Notes under the pieces: model-generated
Told to the model about the DNA's origin: nothing
Seen by the model: only the letters and a program-made list of their open reading frames with translations
Databases searched by the model: none
Made by a program: the position numbers and the translations under genes
Shown: in pieces, positions 22,799 through 31,816 of the stretch
Layout of the letters: each line of letters starts with the position of its first letter
Position numbering within the stretch: position 1 is the stretch's first letter
Source of the DNA: Oscillospiraceae bacterium
GTDB taxonomy: Bacteria; Bacillota; Clostridia; Oscillospirales; Oscillospiraceae
Assembly (NCBI GenBank): GCA_017461585.1
Contig: JAFTYM010000017.1
Location: 1-42,372, forward strand
DNA length: 42,372 bases
Reading direction: 5' to 3'

Positions 22799-24859
22799 TT
22801 ATCTCTTCATTTTCGGGTCGAAGGCATCACGCAGACCGTCACCAACGAAGTTGAATGCAACAACTGTGAGACAGATAAGGCAGCCTACGGGGATCCAGAT
22901 ATATGTGTACTGTGTCATAGCTTGTGCGCTGGTAGCAACAGAGTTGATCATAGTTCCCCAAGTAGCCATGGGGTGCTTAACACCGAGGCCAAGGAAGGAC
23001 AGAGTGGACTCTGTAAGGATAACGGAGCCGAGACCCATTGTTGCTGTAACGATCAGCTGGGGCATTACATTGGGGATAAGGTGACGGAAGATACGACGTC
23101 TTACGGGAAGACCTGTAGCTTCTGTTGCGACCATGAAGTCCTGCTCACGGAGAGAGAGGATCTGACCGCGAACCAGTCGTGCGATACTTGCCCAGCCGAG
23201 GAAGCCGAGAACAGCCATCAGCCACATCAATCGTACATAGGGATCAACGCGGAGAGAATCCAGCATTGAACCGAGGATGATAAGGATAGGCATAGAGGGG
23301 ATGCAGTAGAAGATATCAACAAGTCTCATGATGATATTGTCTACCCAGCCGCCGAAGTAACCTGCAAGACCGCCCATGATAACACCGAGGATAATCTCAA
23401 GGATAACAACAACGAAACCAACCAGCAGGGAGATACGGCCACCTGCCATCATACGTGCAAGGATATCCATACCGTCGCCGTCTGTACCGAAGGGATGCTC
23501 ATCTGTGGGACCTGCGAAACGGTCCAGCATGTATGTGTACTGCTCACAGACAAGAACAAATGTTGTTACCTTGTCTTTAACGATAAGCTCAGACTCAACA
23601 AGAATCTCATTGCCGTTTTCGTCGAGAAGGGGCAGACCGTTCTCATCGAGCTGAGGCAGATTGTAAGTAAAGCTGTACTCACCGAGGTTGTTCTCCTCCA
23701 TGTGCATAACTGCTTCACGTGTAACAGCCTTGAAATCAAGGCTAAGAGAGTCTTCACCGTTATAGCGGCGGACAACGAATGTGGAGATAGCAGCAAACTG
23801 CTCACCGTTTGCATCGTAAACGCTCTGCTCCTCATCGGAGTTTACTACTGTATAGTTCTGTCCGTCATAAGCGAACTCACCGCTGTCATAAATAGCAAGA
23901 AGAGCATTGACCTTGAACTCATCAGCAAGCGCCATGCCGGGCTCAACAGTATCAAATACGAATGTAGAAGATACGTACGCTGTCTGCAGATCGTCAATAC
24001 CTGCGATAGTATACTGACCATCCTGACCTGCTGCAGCTGTGTAAAGGCCGCCGTCATATTCAAAGGACAGTACGCCTGCAACGATGTTCTCGCCTACAAG
24101 AGCGGCAAACTCATCGCCAAGACCTGCACCTGTATACTTCATCTCGCCGTTTGTGCCGAGAATCTGGTATTCCTTGTCGTTGGCACCGGGGAGAACAAGA
24201 TATGTTGCGCCTTCGAATGTGAATTCTGCAGCACCTGCATCAACAGCTGTCTTTGCAGCTGAGCTGAACTGTGCGCCCAGATTTTCGCCTGCAAACATGA
24301 CTTTGCCGAACTTGGTGTTGTACTTACCAACATTCTGCAGCGCATAAGTACCGACATTTACAGGTGTGCCGACAGACATTGTGTAGACGTTGTCGCCCTC
24401 TTTCAGGACAACAGCATCCTGATTGCTTTCATCGTCGTGAATAACATGCCAGTTTGTTCCCTCTTCCTCCATTGTGAGGATGATGGAGTTGAACATGTTC
24501 TTTGTGTTTGTGCCGATGCCGAGATCGTTTACGGGATAAACTGTGTACTCTGTACGCTCTTCAGCGTTTGCATAGTTTACATTAAGAAGCTTGTATGCAT
24601 TAAAAACCTCAGTCTGACCGTAACGGTAGAAGTAGGGTCCGAGGAAAGCGAAGAGGAACATTGCAATAAGGATACATGCGCCTACGATAGCCAGCTTGTT
24701 GCGGATAAAACGCTTGAAAACAAGCATACCGGGAGACAGGACCTTAACGCGGGCAGCGTCGTCCAGAGTCATTTCGTTTTCGCCTGCACGGCGGGCGTTT
24801 TCTTCTCTCTCGCGAAGTTCGCGCTGTTTCAGCGCTTCGTTAAAATTACGTTTTTCCAT
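22799..24859 (-). CDS. Oligopeptide ABC transporter, permease (OppC type) with large insert
   Basis: 686 residues, about twice the usual 300. The charged N-terminal tail (1-45), TM1 (about 56-78) and, from HPFGTDGDGMDILARMMAGGR (455 on), the remaining five helices match OppC, including the EAA-type loop EQDFMVATEATGLPVRRRIFRHLIPN. Between TM1 and HPFGTD there are about 370 residues instead of some 35. This part is polar and extracytoplasmic by topology, with repeated EFTFEGATYLVL / EFAYDGQNYTVV / VLSFEYDGGLYTA-like units. No frameshift is seen and the insert is continuous. It could be a docked substrate- or wall-binding domain. Confidence 0.85.
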   Translation of the reverse strand: MEKRNFNEALKQRELREREENARRAGENEMTLDDAARVKVLSPGMLVFKRFIRNKLAIVGACILIAMFLFAFLGPYFYRYGQTEVFNAYKLLNVNYANAEERTEYTVYPVNDLGIGTNTKNMFNSIILTMEEEGTNWHVIHDDESNQDAVVLKEGDNVYTMSVGTPVNVGTYALQNVGKYNTKFGKVMFAGENLGAQFSSAAKTAVDAGAAEFTFEGATYLVLPGANDKEYQILGTNGEMKYTGAGLGDEFAALVGENIVAGVLSFEYDGGLYTAAAGQDGQYTIAGIDDLQTAYVSSTFVFDTVEPGMALADEFKVNALLAIYDSGEFAYDGQNYTVVNSDEEQSVYDANGEQFAAISTFVVRRYNGEDSLSLDFKAVTREAVMHMEENNLGEYSFTYNLPQLDENGLPLLDENGNEILVESELIVKDKVTTFVLVCEQYTYMLDRFAGPTDEHPFGTDGDGMDILARMMAGGRISLLVGFVVVILEIILGVIMGGLAGYFGGWVDNIIMRLVDIFYCIPSMPILIILGSMLDSLRVDPYVRLMWLMAVLGFLGWASIARLVRGQILSLREQDFMVATEATGLPVRRRIFRHLIPNVMPQLIVTATMGLGSVILTESTLSFLGLGVKHPMATWGTMINSVATSAQAMTQYTYIWIPVGCLICLTVVAFNFVGDGLRDAFDPKMKR

Positions 24860-24872
24860 GTGCGATTCCTCC

Positions 24873-25865
24873 TTAGCTCAGGCGAACACGTGGATCGACA
24901 GCAGCATAGAGCAGGTCTGCGATCAGGTTGCCTATCAGAGTGAGAATGGCCATGAACGTCAAATAGAACATGGTAAACGGAATATCACCGACTATCATGG
25001 ACTGATAAGATGTGTAGCCGATTCCGGGGATGGAGAACAGCTGCTCTGTGATAAGAGCACCGGAGAAAAGACTGGGCAGGCTGCCGCCGAGGATAGTTAC
25101 GATGGGTATAAGGGTATTTCTGAAAGCGTGCTGATTGATAACGCGCTTTTCAGGCAGACCCTTAGCTCTTGCTGTTCTGATGTAGTCTGCATTCATAACC
25201 TCAAGCATGTTTGTACGTGTGTAACGCATAAGACCGCCGATGGAGATGATAACGATAGTAACGCAGGGCAGAACAAGGTGCCAGCCCATGTTCATGATCT
25301 TGCCGAACTGGCTCAGTGTGTCAAATGTTCTCGCAGAGGTAAGACCTGCGATCTCAAACCATCCGAGATGTACGCCGAACACCAGTTTTAAAAGTGTTGC
25401 AACAAAGAAAGTAGGCATGGAGATGCAGACCATTGCCAGAACTGTGACAAAGTAGTCGATTCCGCTGTACTGCTTCTTTGCAGCAAGGATGCCGAGAGGA
25501 ATTGCGATAATAACCTCAAGAACCATGGCTACAGCACCGAGAACAAAGCTTACCCAGATAACATCGGAAAACTTCTCTGTACATTCTACGTTGTGTACCC
25601 AGCTTGTACCGAAGTCGCCAACAGCAGCCGACTTCAGCCATGTGAAGAAGCCGCCGATGATACCCTTGTCCATACCATACTGAGCGTTCAGATCTGCCAG
25701 CCATTCAGCAGCCGACTTTGTGGAGCCGGGACGTTCTGCCAGCTGACGTGCCATTGTCTCAATATAGTTGGTGGGGAGGCAGTGCATCAGCGTGTAGATT
25801 ATCAGCATGACGAAAAACAGGATCACGACTGATAAAAGGAGACGCTTAACAATAAATTTTCCCAT
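24873..25865 (-). CDS. Oligopeptide ABC transporter, permease (OppB type)
   Basis: 330 residues with six membrane helices; N-terminal MGKFIVKRLLLSVVILFFVMLIIY, the EAA loop RTARAKGLPEKRVINQHAFRN and the ending DLLYAAVDPRVRLS are typical of OppB/DppB. GGTGAT lies before the ATG. Thirteen bases separate its stop from the OppC-type gene. A structured 217-bp gap separates it from the binding-protein gene upstream. Confidence 0.93.
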   Translation of the reverse strand: MGKFIVKRLLLSVVILFFVMLIIYTLMHCLPTNYIETMARQLAERPGSTKSAAEWLADLNAQYGMDKGIIGGFFTWLKSAAVGDFGTSWVHNVECTEKFSDVIWVSFVLGAVAMVLEVIIAIPLGILAAKKQYSGIDYFVTVLAMVCISMPTFFVATLLKLVFGVHLGWFEIAGLTSARTFDTLSQFGKIMNMGWHLVLPCVTIVIISIGGLMRYTRTNMLEVMNADYIRTARAKGLPEKRVINQHAFRNTLIPIVTILGGSLPSLFSGALITEQLFSIPGIGYTSYQSMIVGDIPFTMFYLTFMAILTLIGNLIADLLYAAVDPRVRLS

Positions 25866-25897
25866 TCTATCACCAATTTCTAAAAATTTTTATACGT

Positions 25898-26042
25898 GGA
25901 CAAAAAAGCGCTCAAAGCGCTGAAAATTGCCTGTCTGAGCAGGCAAATCCAACTCCGAAAGCTTCATCGGGATCAGATTTGCCTGTTCAGGCTTCACTCC
26001 GAAAAAATTAGTGTCGGGGAGCTGCGGTTTTCGCAGCTCCCC
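25898..26042 (-). repeat. Intercistronic hairpins between oppA- and oppB-type genes
   Basis: The gap holds a strong stem GGGGAGCTGCG (26016-26026) / CGCAGCTCCCC (26032-26042), and weaker ones at 25927-25946 (TTGCCTG/CAGGCAA) and 25981-25992 (GCCTG/CAGGC). As in the amino-acid transporter, this probably limits read-through so that binding protein exceeds membrane components. Confidence 0.6.
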
Positions 26043-26082
26043 AGACAGTATCACCTTTTAAATAAGGGATATTTGCTCGTTG

Positions 26083-28443
26083 TTAGTTGAGCTCCAGCAG
26101 GTGGATCTCAGAAGCCCAGCCGTAGTAAGGTGTCATATCAGCGGGGATTGTTTCAACGTTAACACGCTCTGTGGAGAACAGAGTTGCTTCCTGTCTCTGG
26201 TATGTGGGAATCTCAACGCCCCACTCCATGATGAGCTCAAGAGCAGACTTGTAAGTTGCCTTACGGAATGCCTGGTCTGTTGTGGAACGACCTGTCATAA
26301 TGAGGTTGTCGAGCTCTTCATCCTGAATTCTGTAGTGGTTGGAGTTGGAGGAACCTTCCATGCCAACAACGTTGGAGGAGTGGTAAACCTGATACATATC
26401 GGGGTCAACTGTGGAGCCCCAAGCAGCTGCCCACATCTGAGCTGTGTTTGCATCGAGAGCATCCCAAAGCTCGTTGGAGTCAGCGGGGTCGTTGATGATG
26501 AGGTCAAGACCCATCTCGTTCAGAGCGTTCTTTGTCTCTGTGAGGATACCGTATGCGGGGTGATCACCAACACCGTTAGCGGGGATGATGATTTCCCAAG
26601 CCATGTCAGCACCTTCGGGAGCAGCTGTGAACTTGCCTGTAGCTTCGTCGAATGTGTAGCCAGCAGCGATGAAGAGGGACTTTGCAGCTTCCTTAGCAGC
26701 AGCAACCTTCTCTTCCTGAGTCATGTCAGCTGTGATAACGATCTCGCCTGCTGCGTTCTGAGAGTATGCAAGTGCATAGCCTTCGTCAGCGGGCTTGGGA
26801 GCTGCCCAGGATGTGTTGGAGATGGGGTACTGGATGATGGAAGCGCGGTCGCCGTAGTAAGCGTAAACAACGGGCTCACGGTAAACAGCGAGGAGAGTTG
26901 CGATACCGCGGCGGAGTGCCTTGGAAGCATCGGAAGCCTTGTCGTCGCCAACCTTAACGTTGTCTGCATTGATACCAATGTAGCCGTAGCCAAGGAAGTC
27001 TGTTGCCATTGTTGTGATCTTATCGCCTGTGAGCTCGCCATTGGAGTTAGCAGCCTTGATAGCAGCGATATCGTCGTCGTTGTAGTTGGGGATTGTGATG
27101 TCGAACAGGTCTGTTGTCATACCTGTCATCTTATCAGCGGAAGATACGCCCTGAAGCTTCAGGTTAGCGATCTTGGGAGCGCCATCATAGTAGCTCTCGT
27201 TTGCTACATAAGAGATAACGTTGTTCTCGTAGGAAACGAATACGTAGGGGCCAGCACCAAGGGGCTGTGTTGTCTTGCCGCGAACGCCGGAGAGGTCGCC
27301 CTTTACGAAACCGAACTGGTTAGCTTCGTAGTTGTAGAGGGATACATCGCCGTAGTAGTGGAGAGGAGCGATAGCCAGTGTGAGCTGGTAGATGAATGTG
27401 GGGTCAATGCCCTCAACTGTGATCTCGAGGGAGTAGTCGCCTGTCTTAACAACACCTGCGATGTTAGCAGCGCCTTCACCTGTGGAAACACCAGCCTGGT
27501 ATACGCCAGCGTTGTCGCCGAGTACCTGATACATAAATGTTGCGAGGTCTGTACCTGCAGACTCGTAGTTGATGCCTTCGGAAGAAAGGTCATAGCCGAA
27601 ATTGTCAACGATTACGTTGAACCAGTCAGCAGCTGTAGACTCAGCTGTGAAGAGTCCGCTGTAGCCCCAGAGCTCAGCAGCGGAAGCAACGTCTGTTGCA
27701 CCGTAGCCTTCACAGTAAGCAACGATCTCTTCTACGAAGAGAACACCAGCTGCGTCGAAAGCAGCCCAGAACTCGTTGTACTGCTCTTCTGTGTAGAGGT
27801 CATTTGCCTCATAGCCAGCACGCTCTGTTGCGAAGATAACGTTGAACAGAGTGTCCATGCCGGAACGGTATGCGTCCATACCGAGGATCTTCTGGGAGTA
27901 GAGTGTGGAAGAACCGTCGTATGTGGGGTCGCACAGTACGTAGATGGAGAAGATAACGTCATCAGCTGTAAGAGCGTCGCCATCGGAGAAGACAACGTCG
28001 TTACGCATGTCGATCTTATAAGTAACTGTGCCGTCAGCGTTCTCTACGATCTCACAGTTAGCAATACCTGTGTAGGTATAGTCTGTGCCGTTGTAAGTAA
28101 CAACTTCGCCTTCCTTAGCGTTAAGGAGAACGTTACCTTCACGGTCAGTGGGCAGAAGGCTTACCTGTGTAAGGCCAGCTGCATCCTGGTCGTAGGATGT
28201 TGTTGCGAAGAAGGGAGAGAACTTCTCGGAGAAGTAGTCGTAAGCAACAACGAGTGTGTCGTTTACGGGACCTTCATCTTCGCCTGTTGTGTCATCGGGT
28301 GTGTTTGTTGTGTCGTCGGGAGTGTCGGTTGCTGTAGTATCGTCAGCAGGAGCTTCGTCTTTCTTGCCGCAGCCTGCGAACATACCCAGAACCATCACGC
28401 AGACCAGCAGCAATGCCAGAATCTTTGTGAGCTTGGATGTCAT
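26083..28443 (-). CDS. Oligopeptide-binding lipoprotein (OppA type)
   Basis: 786 residues; larger than typical OppA (530-600). The lipoprotein signal MTSKLTKILALLLVCVMVLG ends in MFAGC with lipidated C25, followed by an Asp/Thr/Pro linker with repeated DDTT units (about 28-62). The family-5 solute-binding fold follows (VVAYDYFSEKFSPFF, VTYKIDMRNDVVFSDGDALTADDVIF, and later KPADEGYALAYS). AGGAGG precedes the ATG. It captures peptides for the downstream transporter. An insertion in the middle (GYEANDLYTEEQYNEF to LYNYEAN) accounts for the extra length. Confidence 0.92.
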   Translation of the reverse strand: MTSKLTKILALLLVCVMVLGMFAGCGKKDEAPADDTTATDTPDDTTNTPDDTTGEDEGPVNDTLVVAYDYFSEKFSPFFATTSYDQDAAGLTQVSLLPTDREGNVLLNAKEGEVVTYNGTDYTYTGIANCEIVENADGTVTYKIDMRNDVVFSDGDALTADDVIFSIYVLCDPTYDGSSTLYSQKILGMDAYRSGMDTLFNVIFATERAGYEANDLYTEEQYNEFWAAFDAAGVLFVEEIVAYCEGYGATDVASAAELWGYSGLFTAESTAADWFNVIVDNFGYDLSSEGINYESAGTDLATFMYQVLGDNAGVYQAGVSTGEGAANIAGVVKTGDYSLEITVEGIDPTFIYQLTLAIAPLHYYGDVSLYNYEANQFGFVKGDLSGVRGKTTQPLGAGPYVFVSYENNVISYVANESYYDGAPKIANLKLQGVSSADKMTGMTTDLFDITIPNYNDDDIAAIKAANSNGELTGDKITTMATDFLGYGYIGINADNVKVGDDKASDASKALRRGIATLLAVYREPVVYAYYGDRASIIQYPISNTSWAAPKPADEGYALAYSQNAAGEIVITADMTQEEKVAAAKEAAKSLFIAAGYTFDEATGKFTAAPEGADMAWEIIIPANGVGDHPAYGILTETKNALNEMGLDLIINDPADSNELWDALDANTAQMWAAAWGSTVDPDMYQVYHSSNVVGMEGSSNSNHYRIQDEELDNLIMTGRSTTDQAFRKATYKSALELIMEWGVEIPTYQRQEATLFSTERVNVETIPADMTPYYGWASEIHLLELN

Positions 28444-28513
28444 TTCATTTTCCTCCTATAAAATTTTTATATCCACCGGTTTGTCCGGTAAATAACGTAA
28501 GTTAAAGGGACAT

Positions 28514-28557
28514 CATGAATACATAGTGTATTCATGCAAAAAGCCATGGCTTTTTGC
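28514..28557. terminator. Two hairpins before the opp operon
   Basis: CATGAATACA/TGTATTCATG (28514-28523, 28527-28536) and the palindrome GCAAAAAGCC-ATGG-type (28536-28557) lie between the hypothetical membrane gene and the opp genes. They probably end transcription of the former; no clear opp promoter was found, though ACCGG/CCGGT arms near 28474-28488 are possible operator sites. Confidence 0.5.
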
Positions 28558-28566
28558 GCCCGCTAT

Positions 28567-29130
28567 TTATTTTTTTGCCTGAGGCTTTTCGGGGTTTTCC
28601 TCTTCGGTCATTTTGAGGTTTTTCTTCAGCACGAACATTGCCGCCCCACACCAAAGAAACACCGCGCAGCAGAGAAGAACCGCAAGATTTTTCATTGCAT
28701 TGTCTTTAAACCCAAAGTAAAACGTACTGCCTATGGTACTGATAAGTCCAAAAATTATCATAAACACCGATGCGCCGCTAATGCGCTGATACATCATATC
28801 ATAGTGTTCGCGCTCTACCTTGTCCTTTGCTGTCCAAATGCGCCATACTGAGCATGCAGCCAGCACCCAAGGGATCCATGCGATTACCGCGGGCATCTGA
28901 ACATACCATGTTCTTGTAGCTCCGCAGTCTATACACATGGGAATAATAAGTGCCGCTGCGGAAACTGCAGTTAAAATAAGATAAAACCACTTCAGCTTTG
29001 CTATTTTCTCTGCAGGAGCAGTAAATCTGAAATAGGGACCGACATAAATACGCACAGCCTCGGGTCTTTTTTTCCCAAGTCTGTCTCTATATTCGATTTC
29101 GTAATCCTTTGCGTATTTTCTGTATCCCAA
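28567..29130 (-). CDS. Hypothetical membrane protein, four helices
   Basis: 187 residues from TTG 29130, which has AAGGAG eight bases upstream; a GTG at 29154 lies upstream of that site. The N-terminal 45 residues are charged (KYAKDYEIEYRDRLGKKRPE), then YVGPYFRF, and four membrane helices (about 52-70, 78-96, 120-140, 150-170); the tail is acidic and lysine-rich. No family is recognised. It has its own promoter and stands alone between the opp and molybdoenzyme operons. Confidence 0.65.
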   Translation of the reverse strand: MGYRKYAKDYEIEYRDRLGKKRPEAVRIYVGPYFRFTAPAEKIAKLKWFYLILTAVSAAALIIPMCIDCGATRTWYVQMPAVIAWIPWVLAACSVWRIWTAKDKVEREHYDMMYQRISGASVFMIIFGLISTIGSTFYFGFKDNAMKNLAVLLCCAVFLWCGAAMFVLKKNLKMTEEENPEKPQAKK

Positions 29131-29173
29131 CCCGGTTGCTCCTTTTTTGATCACAAATAGAACATTATAGTAC

Positions 29174-29202
29174 AGTATAGCATACTTTCATGCACTTTTC
29201 AA
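29174..29202 (-). promoter_or_regulatory. Promoter of the hypothetical membrane gene
   Basis: On the minus strand, TTGAAA (29197-29202), 17 bp, TATACT (29174-29179). Confidence 0.6.
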
Positions 29203-29353
29203 CGGAATAACCTTCCAAAAACCTTGATTTTTCAAGGCTTTCATGCGTTTTTCTCATGCATCACATTACCGCGTAAAAGTGCCATGTGCAGAAACGCGCC
29301 ATGATATTATATCAGTACATTTTTCAAATTTCAATACTATTTGATAAAAAAGT

Positions 29354-29381
29354 CCGCCGCAGAAGCATATTTCTGCGGCGG
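29354..29381 (-). terminator. Terminator of the molybdoenzyme operon
   Basis: CCGCCGCAGAA (29354-29364), loop GCATAT, TTCTGCGGCGG (29371-29381); on the minus strand a T-rich stretch follows. It lies just after the asrB-like stop. Confidence 0.85.
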
Positions 29382-29387
29382 TTTATA

Positions 29388-30176
29388 TTAGTCCAGTAAC
29401 TCTTTTGCCTTTGTGTAGTTGAACACGGGACCTTCAAGGCAGACATAAGTCTCATTTATCTTGCAATGTCCGCACTTACCTACGGCGCAGGACATCTTAC
29501 GCTCAAAGGATACCCAGATCTTCTCCTCAGCAGCACCGCACTTTACACATTCCTGTGCTGCGATGTGCATCATGGCAGGCGGACCGACGATGACTACGTT
29601 GTAGTCCTCATAGTCTGCAAAGGGCACATCACTTATGCACTGTGTGACAAAGCCGCTCTTAAAGCCTTCCATTTCACCTGTATCAAGGCAGTACTGTGTG
29701 TTGAATCTGTCCTTAAACTTCTCCAGCTCTTCTGTGAAAAGAACAGCATCAGGAGCCTTAAAGCCTGCCATAAAGCGGACTTCAGGACATTTTTCAGGAT
29801 TATCATAAAAATAGTTAAGCGTTGTGCGCACAGGGCACATACCCGTACCGCCGGAAATGACGATAAGAGGCTTGCCCTCAAAGCTTTCAACAGGGAAGCT
29901 GTTTCCGTAAGGTCCGCGCATGAACAGATTATCACCCGCAGCAAGACCGAACATCCCGTCCGTCAGGCGACCGACTTTTCGGATTGTAAACTCAACATAT
30001 CCCTCGCCTCTTCCGCTGACGGAAATTGGAGCTTCGCCGATTTTGGGAATGGACAGCATATAGAACTGACCGTGCTTTGACTCATCACTGCATTCAACGC
30101 GGAAGGTATACTCCGCCTGTGTCTCTTTCAGAACTCTAAGTATCTTATGAGGTTTTGGAAGCATGATATTTTCCAT
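29388..30176 (-). CDS. asrB: AsrB-like NAD(P)H:flavin / [2Fe-2S] electron-transfer subunit
   Basis: 262 residues, the length of anaerobic sulfite reductase subunit B. The N-terminal half is a ferredoxin-reductase FAD domain (APISVSGRGEGYVEFTIRKVG, RGPYGNSFP), the second half the NAD-binding domain (VISGGTGMCPVRTTL, VVIVGPPAMMHIAA), and the C-terminus a cysteine cluster SCAVGKCGHCKINETYVCLEG for [2Fe-2S]. In Asr systems it takes electrons from NADH and passes them via AsrA to sulfite reductase AsrC. Here no AsrC is present; the partner is presumably the molybdoenzyme. Its ATG shares one base with the asrA stop (TAATG). Confidence 0.88.
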   Translation of the reverse strand: MENIMLPKPHKILRVLKETQAEYTFRVECSDESKHGQFYMLSIPKIGEAPISVSGRGEGYVEFTIRKVGRLTDGMFGLAAGDNLFMRGPYGNSFPVESFEGKPLIVISGGTGMCPVRTTLNYFYDNPEKCPEVRFMAGFKAPDAVLFTEELEKFKDRFNTQYCLDTGEMEGFKSGFVTQCISDVPFADYEDYNVVIVGPPAMMHIAAQECVKCGAAEEKIWVSFERKMSCAVGKCGHCKINETYVCLEGPVFNYTKAKELLD

Positions 30177-31816
30177 TATTTTGCCTCCTTTGCTGTATCC
30201 AAAGCTTCGGTAAAGCCGTTTACGACCTCTGCAAAGTCAATATCCTTGGGACAACGGGATGTACATCTTCCGCAGCCCACGCACATATTTTCCTTGCCGA
30301 AGCGCTTTTTAAAGTCATAGGTCTTATGGAGAACCTTAAAGCGCATATTTGCACCCGCTGTTTTTCTGGCTCTGCCGCCGCCTGCTGTGAGTGTGAATGT
30401 GTCCAGCATGCAGGATGACCAGACTCTTCTTCTCTCTCCGTCCACGCTTGTCTCATCGTAGATAACGTCTACTGTGTCAAAGCATGCACATGTGGGACAG
30501 ACTGTGTTGCAGCCGCCGCAGCTGATGCACTTTTCATCAAAGCTGTTCCAGTATTCAAGACCGCTTGCCAGTTTGACATCGTCCTTGCCCTCTACCTTGG
30601 GCATATTTACCGCCTTTTTGTTCTCCGTCACAAACTTGGGTGCAAACTCTGTCTCCTCGCACCCATTAAACAGAGCTGCAAACTCGCCGTCCTTTACGAG
30701 AACGCTATTGGTTTCGCCAAGTCTTAAAGCCATTGCGTAATCCTCGCAAACATTGCTGCCTGCTGATACGCAGAAGCAGTTTTCAAAGCTCTCCGCGCAC
30801 TCAAGCATTACAAACTTGACCTTGTTTCTAAGTCTTGCGTAATATACATCGCCGTGATTTCCGTTTTCGAGGAAAATGCTGTCAAGGCGGCGTACTGCGT
30901 TAATATCACAGGGATGAGCAATGATGATAATGCCCTTGTCATCTTTCAGTTCGCTCTCGCGGCTCTCACTTTCCGTGAAGTAGATCATCGTCTGCATAAC
31001 GGGGTAGTAAACTTCCTTTGCGGAAAAGTCTGACTGTCGGTCATAAACTATCTCGGAAACGCTTTTAATTTCACCGAAGCGGACGATCTCCTTGCCGTTT
31101 CTTCCGAATTTTCCTGTGAGACGCGGTGCATATACCTTATAGTCCTTGGAAAGGCGCTCAATAACCGCATCAAACTGTGCGTCGGTAACGGAATAAGCCT
31201 TTTCCGCATGCTCCTGACCTTCCAGCTCTGTGAGAAGCGCAAGATCCATTTTAAGGAAGCCACGGAGAAGCGCTGCTGCGCCCTTATAAAAATCAGTTTC
31301 AGCATATTTTTCAATATCGGCGCAGAATCTATCTGCCCAGCATAAAAGATGCCCGCTCAAAAATGCCTTAGCATCATCAATATCATCAAGCTGTGCCATA
31401 AACTGCAGCTCTATGGAAATGTGATCCTCCATCATTTCAGAAGGTACGTTTTCCAGCGCAAGACCATGCTGCGCATATATCTTCTTTACCTCTTCCCAGG
31501 GCTTCTGCATTACAAGAGGCTTTTCGCCCATGTATACAGACTCATAGGGGAAGGCTGCATTTCCCTCGTGGCTGCCTGCACCGAGGAATACCTTTGAAAA
31601 ATCCGCAGCCAGCTCATCAAGGCTGTTTTCGCCGCTGTTTTTCAGGTAAGCCGCGATGGCATCATAGCCCTTCTGCATCTCGGCATCCCCGCAGTTTTCG
31701 GAAAATGTCATTCCCTTAAGAGCGCCAAGAAGCTGTGCATCCACCTCTTTATAGAAAAGACGCTGTAAAAAGGTGTAAAAGTCTTTTCTGCCTGTCATTA
31801 TTTCTGAAGTTTTCAA
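30176..31816 (-). CDS. asrA: TorD-type chaperone fused to AsrA-like iron-sulfur protein
   Basis: 546 residues from TTG 31816, which overlaps the upstream stop as TTGA. Residues 1 to about 200 are a TorD/DmsD chaperone domain (KDFYTFLQRLFYKEVD, MEDHISIELQFMAQL, GHLLCWADRFC), which normally binds the leader or apoform of a molybdoenzyme. The remainder is AsrA: KEVYYPVMQTMIYFTES, IIIIAHPCDINAVRRLD, and two [4Fe-4S] motifs CISCGGCNTVCPTC and CVGCGRCTSRCP near the C-terminus. AsrA alone is about 340 residues. The fusion ties the electron-transfer arm to maturation of the molybdenum subunit. Confidence 0.88.
   Translation of the reverse strand: MKTSEIMTGRKDFYTFLQRLFYKEVDAQLLGALKGMTFSENCGDAEMQKGYDAIAAYLKNSGENSLDELAADFSKVFLGAGSHEGNAAFPYESVYMGEKPLVMQKPWEEVKKIYAQHGLALENVPSEMMEDHISIELQFMAQLDDIDDAKAFLSGHLLCWADRFCADIEKYAETDFYKGAAALLRGFLKMDLALLTELEGQEHAEKAYSVTDAQFDAVIERLSKDYKVYAPRLTGKFGRNGKEIVRFGEIKSVSEIVYDRQSDFSAKEVYYPVMQTMIYFTESESRESELKDDKGIIIIAHPCDINAVRRLDSIFLENGNHGDVYYARLRNKVKFVMLECAESFENCFCVSAGSNVCEDYAMALRLGETNSVLVKDGEFAALFNGCEETEFAPKFVTENKKAVNMPKVEGKDDVKLASGLEYWNSFDEKCISCGGCNTVCPTCACFDTVDVIYDETSVDGERRRVWSSCMLDTFTLTAGGGRARKTAGANMRFKVLHKTYDFKKRFGKENMCVGCGRCTSRCPKDIDFAEVVNGFTEALDTAKEAK

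Noticed and set aside
25898-26042. CRISPR-like or riboswitch array between the opp genes
   Set aside because: The hairpins are of different sequence and length, with no regular spacing and no known aptamer core.
26080-28461. 793-codon frame on the plus strand across the whole oppA-type gene
   Set aside because: It mirrors the real gene, is extremely rich in Cys/Val without any family motif, and has no ribosome site. The binding protein on the other strand is unmistakable. Similar antisense frames over the thiolase (13317-14933) and the second URO-D gene (41039-42058) were dismissed for the same reason.
29388-31816. Ordinary anaerobic sulfite reductase operon asrABC
   Set aside because: AsrC is absent, AsrA is fused to a TorD chaperone, and the operon begins with a molybdoenzyme and its ferredoxin.
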